From NCBI GenBank assembly GCA_026936325.1, contig JAPTHN010000005.1, forward strand, positions 56,473,514 through 56,537,513: DNA of 64,000 bases, read 5' to 3'. The notes under the pieces are model-generated. The model ran no database searches. It had not been told where the DNA came from and was given only the letters and a program-made list of their open reading frames with translations. The position numbers and the translations under genes are program-made. The DNA comes from Platynereis dumerilii (Eukaryota > Annelida > Polychaeta > Phyllodocida > Nereididae). Below, piece by piece: positions 55,616 through 64,000 of this stretch (position 1 is the stretch's first letter; the number at the start of each line of letters is the position of its first letter).

Positions 55616-56502
55616 CAGTCAGACCAAGAATTATTCAGACGCTTGCGGTTTTGTTATTATTTTGAAGAAATTACAAAGTAAGCAATGAAACATGCAGTCA
55701 AAATCATCTTTGGTATTAAGTGTAACTTGTCCAATACAAAGTTTATTGCAAACTGACACAAAATCGGATGAAAACAGCTACTTTTGTCAATATCAGGAAC
55801 CAGAAATTATTCAGACACTTGTACAAAGTTGTAGAAATTGAACTATTTACTAATATTTATCCCATATATTGCTAATAAACTACCATGGAACCATTGTGGC
55901 CACAATTGATGACAGATGTGATAACTAGTTAAGAAAATGTGGATGAATATGTGAGATAAACATTTGATTCAGTTTATCACATTTTCTTGACTAATGTGGC
56001 TGAAATCTGTCAGATATCAATTTGAAATATTTCAGAACATTATGAAATGATAATTGTTAACTTTTCTTTCTAAATAAAATTGAAATAGAGGCTTACTTGA
56101 AAGTTTTTATGCACTCCTTTTGTTTTTGGCTCTGTTTGGTAAAATTGCACAAATTAATAAAAAAACGCACTGAACTTAGTATGCGGCCTCATATTGTGAC
56201 TCAAAGTTTTAAGAATACAATTCTTTAGTTTATGAACATTATTTTGATATAAATACTCACAAATAATGGCAAATAGTTTACTTTCTACAACATTCATAAA
56301 GTGTCTGAATAATTTTTTGTTAATTGAGTTAACAAAAGTAGCTTTTTTCACCACATTTCTCACCAATTTGCAATAAATTTGTTTTGTGCAGGTTACATGA
56401 AGTGCCAAGGATGTTTTCGATTGCATGTTTCATTGGTTTACTTGGTAATTCCTTAAAATAATAACAAAACAGCAAGCGAATGAATAATTCTTGGTCTGAC
56501 TG
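55616..56502. mobile_element. Tc1/mariner-type non-autonomous element with ~280-bp TIRs
   Basis: CAGTCAGACCAAGAATTATT at the left is exactly inverted at the right, with TA on both sides (55614-55615 and 56503-56504). The TIRs remain alignable for about 280 bp with scattered differences, and each contains an inner copy of AAATTATTCAGACACTT. The short core lacks a transposase. Confidence 0.9.
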
Positions 56503-56750
56503 TATAGACCTAGGCCGATATTCTGTAAACGTTATGAACCTCTACCAATATGACGTAATGATCAGTACAATATGTCGCTGTAGGCCGAGATGATGCTGCA
56601 GAAGAATCATGCCAAAGTTTGCTTCGCAATTGATCATGTTGAACTATTTTGATGATGATAAGGGTAATTTAAAACCACCTTTAGCATGATTCTTCCTCAA
56701 CAGAGGCACTGTGACAGCACTACGACAGCAGTGCATCACCCCAGCCTAAA

Positions 56751-58132
56751 GCCCAATACACACAAGAGAAAGTTCTGCAATCTGTTGCATGCGATTTTAT
56801 CTGAACCTGGGTCATTCTACAGAAATGTTCCCATTTGGGTGGCAATTTTACTGTTTTTCAAAATTTTTTTAATGTATGATTTAATTAGTCTGGAGGTCAA
56901 CAAAAGATCTGAAAAACATCTGGCAATGGTTGCCACGATTCTTTTCTCAATTTAAATTTTGACTAAAATTAAGATGCATTTCCTATGAGTCATTACCACA
57001 ACAGTGGCAAATTGTTCCGGTAATGATGTGTTGCGGTAATGACAAATTCAGCTTTATTATCTTTTTAAGAGGCCTGGTAGCACAGACAGCAAGGGAGGTT
57101 TGAGAAATGTGCACTAGAACAACATCGCTTCATGATAGTTATAGAAAAATCTTGCTGCTTTCCTTTCTTGATTGTTAAATGTCCGTTGCGGTAATGACAC
57201 ATAATAAACCTACTCACTCAAAATAGGAGTTTTAAATGGACATAAAACATCTTTCGCCAGTGTGATTTTCTTCTGCATAGGCCTACAATCTTTCTGTCAA
57301 GCTGCTCGAGTAGTTTTATAATGTCATGTGACTGATGATGACACTTGTGTCAGAAAACGAATGGTGCCAAAAATAGTACTATGTTCCGGTAATGACAAAA
57401 AAACTCAGGGACAGACTTTGCAGCTTATTTTCTCAAAATTCTATTGAGAGTAAAACATGTTAACAAGCCCATAAGTTAAATGACATTGTTCTGGTTACAT
57501 TCATATTAAAAATATGGCACATTCAGATAATTGTACAGGTATACTGAGGTTTGAATGGGCAGAAACGAGTGCAGGGACATGCAAAAAACTGGTAAATGTG
57601 TGACTTTAGGGGAGTACAACATAGTCAAAAAAATTAATGAATGACAAAATTAACACTAAACATTTTTGTTTAGGTCCTGCTTGCGATAACTAACAAAAAT
57701 TGATAAAGAACAATTAGTTATTGATTAAATAACATTGGTAGTCCAGGGACAGGAATAGGACAATTTCTGTAGAATGACCCACCCCTTTTATTGAACTGTG
57801 CATCTGACTTGCAAGTCAATACACACGGAGACTTTTCTTGCGTTTTTCTCTTTACCCCTTTAGCTGTTGAACTGAAACACATTTTGGAAGATTAATGTGA
57901 GACTTGATTGGTCAGTTTGCTGCGATCCCATCGCAACTCAACACACACGGGGAAATGCTCTCAAGTTTCATGCTCTCGAGATGCACAATATCTAGCAGTG
58001 CTGGGGAGATGTCCTGCGATCCCATCGCAAGTCATACAAATCAACTCACACGAGGAACTGTTGCTCTGTAAGGGGGTTGCAAGTGAATTGCATGCAATGG
58101 AAACTCAGCAAAAACCTCCGTGTGTATTGGGC
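56751..58132. mobile_element. Harbinger-like element with GCCCAATACACAC ends, carrying a nested element
   Basis: GCCCAATACACAC at the left is exactly inverted at the right (GTGTGTATTGGGC). With an extra A, TAA flanks each side (56747-56749 and 58134-58136), fitting a 3-bp duplication. Related words (AACACACACGG, AATACACACGGAG, GCGATCCCATCGCAA) recur inside the right part. The 972-bp element at 56809-57780 is inserted 58 bp from its left end. Confidence 0.75.
56809..57780. mobile_element. 0.97-kb DNA transposon with GGGTCATTCTACAGAAAT ends and CGGTAATGACA arrays (nested)
   Basis: GGGTCATTCTACAGAAAT at the left is exactly inverted at the right. The flanking tetramers ACCT and ACCC agree in three of four bases, consistent with a 4-bp duplication. 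Inside are at least five copies of GTTGCGGTAATGACA or close variants (about 56987 inverted, 57014, 57030, 57185 and 57383). It shares GGGTCATT ends and the CGGTAA-GAC core with the element at 52.05 kb. No transposase frame. Confidence 0.85.
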
Positions 58133-58149
58133 TTAATGCAACATATGGT

Positions 58150-58320
58150 AGCCAAGCTAAGTCAGTGACTTATTTCCAGTTGGGCCCACGGCGCCTCTAA
58201 TTTACATCTGATGCGAGTGACGATGTCGTGGAATGACATGATGGCCAGCTTGGGGATTGAACCCGGGTCTCTCGCTTGTGAGGCGAACGCTCTACTGACT
58301 GAGCTATTGGGGCTCACAAT
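58150..58320 (-). mobile_element. tRNA-derived SINE (minus strand)
   Basis: On the minus strand TAGCTCAGTCAGTAGAGCG is an A box and GGGTTCAATCCCC a B box, with an anticodon-like loop CTCACAA between them (Val-like CAC). The acceptor arms do not pair, so this is a SINE head and not a gene. It lies just outside the right end of the Harbinger-like element. Confidence 0.75.
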
Positions 58321-59085
58321 TAATAGGGTATGTGCCAGACTCCTAGTCTTCTCATCTATCATCATCATAAGGCGATCACCAAGACTGGAGAGTGCTACGG
58401 CATAGGAAACTTTGGCAATGTTCCTGTATCCTCTGCCCATGGGCGCTGCTCAGTGGCTGCCCTGAGCTGTAATCAGCGGAAGGCTCTCTGCAAATTTCCC
58501 CACACCAAGGGATCAAGAATGTATACAAATGCAAATATTGTTCAGAATTCTTTGCTAGCTATTAAGCCTGCTACTTTAGGAGTCTCAATACTGATTCTGC
58601 ACTTTTTTTTTAAAATCCATGCATAATGGTATTCCAACCTTTTTGTGGCTCTCGAAAATTAATTTTGAACCACACTTCGTCAGGCCAGTGAGGGATTTTT
58701 TGTGTGAATAAGTACAACTGCCTTACTAAAGGCAAGAATAGAAATATATGAAGTAAATAATAATTTCCTTTTTTATCACTTTCACTACTCTGCCTGTGAC
58801 ATTGTTTACCTATTTTCGCTGAGTTTTTTTTTTTCAAGTAAAATATGTCAAGTTTCAAAGTATGTTGTCAATCAGTTCAAATTATTCCTGTAGCTGAAAG
58901 GCAGTCAGTGACACAACTCTTATTTCCTGAAGACCTTGTGTGCATGCAAACAATTTGCCTAAATAAACCCTGGCTTAACTGTAGATGGACTGGTCCACTG
59001 GTCAATATTTTCCAGCTTGCGTCTTTTCTGTACAATCCAATCATTATATAGCTCAGAATATGCACAAAAAATCACAATTTTCTCA
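58321..59085. other. Non-coding stretch, nothing recognised
   Basis: No gene or transposon end recognised. Confidence 0.5.
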
Positions 59086-59272
59086 GAAGACAATACGGTT
59101 GTGTTTGTGCAAAAACTGGAAAATCTCACGTTACCAACAGAACAAGACTGTCCAATTGGCAATATGCTCCAAAACTGTTGGTCCATGGAAGTCAACAAAA
59201 ATTGCTCAGGACAATATGCCTGCTTACTTCAAAAATTCACTATGGCCCCAGTTGCCTATCATAGTATAGGAC
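59086..59272 (+). pseudogene. Exon-like segment, copy 2 of 3, open frame
   Basis: A possible acceptor TTTTCTCAG precedes an open frame reading TVVFVQKLENLTLPTEQD, then CPIGNMLQNCW and NCSGQYACLLQKF, to a possible donor at 59272 (CAT|GTAGGT). Related segments lie at 3.87 kb (with stops) and 63.7 kb (frame-shifted, minus). Four cysteines and N-glycosylation-type NLT and NCS sites suggest an extracellular domain if it is translated. I do not recognise the family, and no neighbouring exon could be linked to it. Confidence 0.4.
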
Positions 59273-59289
59273 ATGTAGGTATATTATGA

Positions 59290-59855
59290 TATCTTGTAAT
59301 GAAAAAATGTACATATCGATCTTCAAATAAAATTTACGAAAGACTTTATATAAGCCTCGTTTATTTATCTTCGCAATGAATTAAGAGTCTACAAAATGAC
59401 TCTAAAGTATGGTTTAAAGAATTAAAACATTTTCCTGTCGACAGTTTACTGTCATATAAGGTTCACGATGAATTCTGATCATTGCTTAAGTAGCAGTACC
59501 CCCATACCAGGATACAGAGTATAAGTTGTTCACATATTATGTAAAAAAATTTCTGGTCAAAGGCTAAAAAACGTAGCATCGACCAATACTTACAGTGATT
59601 CAACTAGATGATATTCTGCCACCATGCCTCCTAGTAATAAGAAATCAAATTCCACAGCAAATTATGGATCTATTGTCAAGTTTAATATTCATTAGGCATC
59701 TCCGATGTAAGTTGGCACATAATATATTGGCTTAGTGGTTGTGTGATCTTGTTTTGATAACATCATGCATCTCGACCTTGACCATAAACCATCATGTCTG
59801 AAGTATTACCTCAAATACAGCTGGTGTTATCATATCCCCATGCTTGTCATTTTAA
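59290..59855. other. Non-coding stretch, nothing recognised
   Basis: No gene or transposon end recognised. Confidence 0.5.
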
Positions 59856-60405
59856 GCAGCATTATTTCAAAATCTTCTTCTGCTTGACCTCATCGCATGG
59901 CTTGATCATATCCTTTGTGACTTAAACATGTGGAAAATGGTTGCGAGTAGGCGAGACCATGGCAGAAGTTTACTGGCTATTGCTTTTGAAATAATGTATT
60001 TTTTCCTTAGTATACTACAGCGCAGCCACGTCATTGATTCTGACATATATCACAAGGGGAACTGTCTTAAAATATCTCAGAAAACAGTTGTACAACACTC
60101 TTGGGTCACTTAGGTTGTAAGAAGATTTATTTAGGCAGATAACTGTAAAAAGAAACAATTGACTCACTGTCTCACTTGATTGATCACTTAACTTCTCCAA
60201 CTCCCCTTTTTGGGAATCAACGTGATAGATCATGTCTAAAGCATTTAAATTATATCGCCTGAAACCAAGCCGATTCTAAAATACCAAGGGACAAAATACC
60301 AAGGGACAAAACAGACTAAGATATAGAGATTAATAAATAAATCTTTATATGCTCAAGCCATGCGATGAGGTCAAGCAGAAGACGATTTTGAAATAATGCT
60401 GTGCT
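59856..60405. mobile_element. Element bounded by ~50-bp inverted repeats
   Basis: GCATTATTTCAAAATCTTCT, then TCTGCTTGACCTCATCGCAT at the left, is inverted at the right with only a few mismatches, about 450 bp away. No coding sequence and no clear target duplication. Either a MITE or an inverted duplication. Confidence 0.65.
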
Positions 60406-62574
60406 GAAAGAGGAAGTGAACTGCCAGTCAGACTGCCCGACAGACTTCCAGATTGACTGCCAGACAGACTAACAGACAATATTAGCCCGGTATAGGATTC
60501 GAAGCTGTTAACATTTCCAAGGTTGAAATTTGATAACTTTGAACATGGAAATAAAACTTTTGCAAGGAAGTCATTACACTGACATTAATCTGGGGATTTG
60601 TTCTAAATGATCCGCCACATGTATTTCGGAACAATAACTGAGTGCTGAGATCATACAGCCGCAGAGACACATGGGAGAAGCACTGATATATGTATTATTT
60701 CTCACAAAAGTTAATAGACAATGCATCAATAATTTCGCTGTCTTGGAAAATGCCAAAGATAACCTTTCGGAGTTAAGAGAAAATGAAGACCATTGTGATT
60801 GACTTGTACCATGCACACAAACAGGAAATATACATCCACCTTGCTTCCTTTATATGGACAAGGTTTTTTTTTATCTGACCAAGCATGGTATGTGCTCAGT
60901 ATCTTTATAGCTCAAGATGAGGTCAGGAACTGTGATACTTCACTGTCCCAGAAAGTCCACCAGCAATGCCATTGATATGCATAACATGCACAAGAAATGG
61001 ACATTACCAATGGATAATTTACCTGCCCCTAATTAATTAAGCGACTGTTTTGCTGTCTTTTTGAGGCTCCTCACCAATAGCTTCAGTAGTGTTGGTCTCT
61101 ATTTAACAAGTGCTCTGGTATATTATTACTGGTGATATAAAAGTTCTGAAGTTCATCACTTCCTTGCATACTGTATTAACAATTATAAAATTCCAATGCA
61201 ATGTCTGTAACTTGACAGAGGATATCAATCAAAATTTCCATCTTGACCTATTTATCGACCATGCAATGCCTGCGGTGGCTAAAAGATTAGTTTATGCGTT
61301 GCAACACACTTTAACTTAAATCATATACATTCAAAAGAACAGTAAAAAATCACAATATGACACTTTTTAAAAAACAGAGGAGTCCCATAAAATGAACACA
61401 GCTATTCAATTGACCTGGTATTATTCCAGAATAAGTCGCAATAGGGCCCCATGACAGAACTTGGACCATGGGCAATTCCATGGAGTACAAGATTAGCCCT
61501 GGAGGTGAGAAGGGACAGCATTCAGCTGAAGGGTCATGGCCAGTGAAGACCTTCATGATTCCTTATAGCCTTTTGCTGTCAACCCTTGTCAATTTCTGCA
61601 TACTAAATGCCCCCACAGAATAAAAAGTCTTTGGCAAGTGCATCAGTGGGATGTGACATGCATATTCAATAAAATTCTTTTAGTGTTACTGAAACTTGTG
61701 TGTCAGTCACTTCAACTCGACGGAAAATGATGCAGGCAATCATGAAATGTATCTTTTGTGCCATCATATGACCTGATAGCAACAGAAATCTGAACCATGC
61801 ACTGCCAAAACCTATAACCTTGATTTATAGGGTTTGGCAAGTGCCTGTAGATCATTTGTAGTACTTTATCAATCATGATGTGGGTGCAAGGACAGGTTGC
61901 TTTGTCTGTTTATTGTTATGTGAGCAATTTATCATAAATTTGTGAGTATCATGATACACTGGATAAGATTTGTGATATAGTTGAATTGCACACCGTGAAG
62001 CATAAATAGCCCATAAAAGTGTCACTGTCATAGTTATCGATTAGTGGAAGAAGAGCATGGATCTTTTACAAAAATATAATACGCCTGATGCCTTGTTTTG
62101 GTATTTCTGTATTCTTGTTGCATAAAAATTGTAATTGCCTCGTTTACCTTGGTAAAATATTACTGGACAGACAAGATTCACAAACTGCTGATTGGAAAAA
62201 ATAGTTCTAATATTAAAGTAACAATTTTCTCACTGTAAATGACTACAGCAGTACACTACAATTCTCCTTAAATATATAACCGAAGAATCGACTGTATGGA
62301 TTTTAAAGAATACTTCGCTTCCGTAGAATATTTGTTTACTGATATATTCTGTATTCATATAAATTTATTCCATATTTAATTGTCGACAGATATTATTTTA
62401 GCCTGTTTACTTGATTCTCGTTATTAAATAGACTTGGTCACTAATTGAGAACATTGGATTCCGCATAACAAAAAGGAAATGGGCTAATTTCATTCTCCAC
62501 GACATCTCCTGAAGTCTCTTGTTATTTTTGGTTGGAATGATATTGGCTCATGACAAGAAGAAGTCATGTCATAC
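60406..62574. other. Long non-coding stretch
   Basis: A CAGACTGCC-type simple tract at about 60425-60478 and an ATACCAAGGGACAAA duplication just before it (60280-60310). Beyond these I see no exon, RNA gene or transposon end. Confidence 0.5.
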
Positions 62575-62930
62575 AGAGAGTTAGAGAGAGTTAGAAAATC
62601 TTTATTGACATGTGCCGAAGCACCCAGCCCACAAAGGGCTTACAAGTCACAAAATACATGTAGTTGGATGGATGGGTGATTCTAGCCAGAATTCTGTTGA
62701 AAGAAAGCGTAAGTACTGCTGGCCTTAATTTGGACTAAATGTAACATATCAGACCAAAAGCAGATGTGTTGTAACATCCTGAACAGAACCAGATTCTGTG
62801 TGTGATGCTCTCTCTTGGAGATGACTTGCATACAAACTCAAACAGCCTATCAGCAACTAAAAGCTCTTTCGTCTCAACTTGGGCAGACCCAGTTGGCAGA
62901 GAGGTGATGTTACAGGTCAATGATTTGAAG
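62575..62930 (-). mobile_element. Possible LINE 3' end fragment
   Basis: On the minus strand a coding-like open stretch (KSLTCNITSLPTG, QVETKELLVADRLFEFV, CSGCYN) is followed by a 3' UTR-like sequence ending CAATAAAG and a TAACTC-type simple tail (62575-62597). The layout resembles a LINE 3' end, but no RT motif is present, so a host pseudogene is also possible. Confidence 0.3.
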
Positions 62931-63540
62931 GTGATTCAGGTCATATCTGACAAGAGTAAGCATGTGGGTCATATATAGTCGACAAGGGCACTTACAATAT
63001 TGATTTTGTTCTGAACACATCAATTGTTATCAACCCTGTGACAGCCAAGATTGATCATGTTATGAAAACTATACAACACCATGGCTACAGCCAATTTGCA
63101 ATATACCTGGCAAGTTAAGAGATGATCATGCAGTAGTAGTACATGCTTAATGAATATTAGACTTGACAAATTGAGAGCAGATCCATGTTTAAAATGATTC
63201 AGTGTTAAAATTATGCAGGGACGACTGTAGCATTTGGGCTCCAAGTGTCTGATGTTTACATGCGGTTGGGAAAGTGTTGATTTTCCAGTATGAGTATGAT
63301 ATTAATTGTGTGTTGGTCCTTTGTGAAAATTCGCAATTAATGTTGTCAAGATGAGTCATTAAATCAACTTAGACATCAGAATATTTAATATCACGTTTGG
63401 ACCTGGCTGTTGGTTAAACTGACATCAAGTTTTTGAAACATAAGATATACCTCAACGAACATAATTGTGAGGCAAAATGGATTACTGTGATTGAATCAGT
63501 CTGATTTTTTTGACAGCATGATGAATTTCTTCAATCCCAT
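62931..63540. other. Non-coding stretch, nothing recognised
   Basis: No gene or transposon end recognised. Confidence 0.5.
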
Positions 63541-63599
63541 AATGAAAAGGTTATTTTGCACAGGCTTGGGTCACCTTTATTGCAATGTCGAAATGAACT

Positions 63600-63810
63600 C
63601 TTTTCTTTTTCTTCAAATACCCGTTTGAGTGGCAATATGCAATACTTTATAAATTGTAAAGTTTGCAAAGTGTTCAGGCAAGCAGATATTGCCCTGAGCA
63701 TTGTTTGGTGCAACAGACTGTGCCATTCTGTAAGAAAGATTGGCAATTGGAAAGTCTTGTTCCTTTTGTAATGTGAGAAATTTCATTCCCTTGCACAAAT
63801 ACAAAAGGAT
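63600..63810 (-). pseudogene. Exon-like segment, copy 3 of 3
   Basis: The minus strand reads KFLTLQKEQDFPIANL, then NNAQGNICLPEHF, matching NLTLPTEQDCPIGNM and NCSGQYACLLQKF in the 59 kb copy. A one-base length difference upstream (near GTGCAAGGGAATG) shifts the frame relative to that copy, and a stop follows TQTGI. Probably a relic. It is in opposite orientation to the other two copies. Confidence 0.4.
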
Positions 63811-64000
63811 TTTGCATAGGAATTGTTTGGGGCATATAAGGTATCAGGCTGAATATACAGAATCAAATGACAGACCTCAAAGGAACATTGTTGTAGCTCT
63901 TGGAATATTGCGTAAAGGTCAAACAAGTTCATCTTCCATCTCACAAAATCAATTAATTTCCAGAAATGATTGAGCTGCTTCAGTAATAATTTCTGAATGG
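63811..64000. other. Window end, nothing recognised
   Basis: No feature is supported in the last bases. Confidence 0.5.

Noticed and set aside
58186-58320. tRNA-Val gene on the minus strand
   Set aside because: A and B boxes and an anticodon-like loop exist, but the acceptor and T stems do not pair, so it is a SINE head.
60425-60478. Possible protein-binding array of CAGACTG words
   Set aside because: Short, irregular simple-sequence tract with no other copies in the window.

Overview
The window is animal nuclear DNA that is AT-rich, gene-poor and packed with repeats. Spliced genes with GT-AG introns, several LINE groups, tRNA-derived SINEs, a Crypton-like tyrosine recombinase, many hAT, Tc1/mariner and Harbinger-like MITEs, and an env-bearing Ty3/Gypsy element all point to a metazoan. 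An invertebrate deuterostome (hemichordate, echinoderm or cephalochordate) is my guess; the sequence alone does not settle it.

Layout. 0-1.36 kb: 3' half of a LINE with a TTATG-repeat tail. 1.4-7.3 kb: repeat-rich non-coding DNA with small MITEs. 7.68-9.74 kb: a 92-bp satellite interrupted by a hAT MITE. 10.1-11.9 kb (minus): a two-exon host gene for a secreted LRR plus PAN/apple protein. 12.3-14.2 kb: three MITE-like elements. 14.48-16.65 kb: a Crypton-like unit, with a three-exon tyrosine recombinase gene (minus) between a 153-bp palindrome and a second motif cluster, and three CRE sites upstream of its start. 16.7-18.86 kb (minus): a broken L2-like LINE. 18.87-22.4 kb: a 46-52 bp tandem array split by a 3.05-kb DNA transposon. 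23.30-33.74 kb: an LTR element with nearly identical LTRs, gag, pol and an errantivirus-like env; it is a recent but broken insertion. 34.7-35.6 kb: two tandem arrays, one made of paired hairpins. 36.93-42.8 kb (minus): a nearly full-length CR1-type LINE with an SGNH-hydrolase ORF, a PHD/coiled-coil/RRM-like ORF1, an EN-RT ORF2 and a GC-rich 14-mer repeated only in its non-coding parts. 45.36-49.24 kb (plus): a candidate small host gene (119 aa, four coding exons in phase, function unknown) with a mariner-like insertion in its last intron. 49.8-64 kb: SINEs, several 0.3-1.4 kb DNA transposons, some nested, and stretches with nothing recognisable.

Most likely host genes: the LRR-PAN gene and the 119-aa gene. 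The recombinase gene is intact by eye and could be an active transposon or a domesticated copy. Two ~1-kb transposons (52.0 and 56.8 kb) share terminal sequence, 4-bp target duplications and internal arrays of one ~10-bp core motif; together with the recombinase unit and the LINE 14-mer they are the least conventional signals here. All calls were made by eye from the sequence; no database search was possible.
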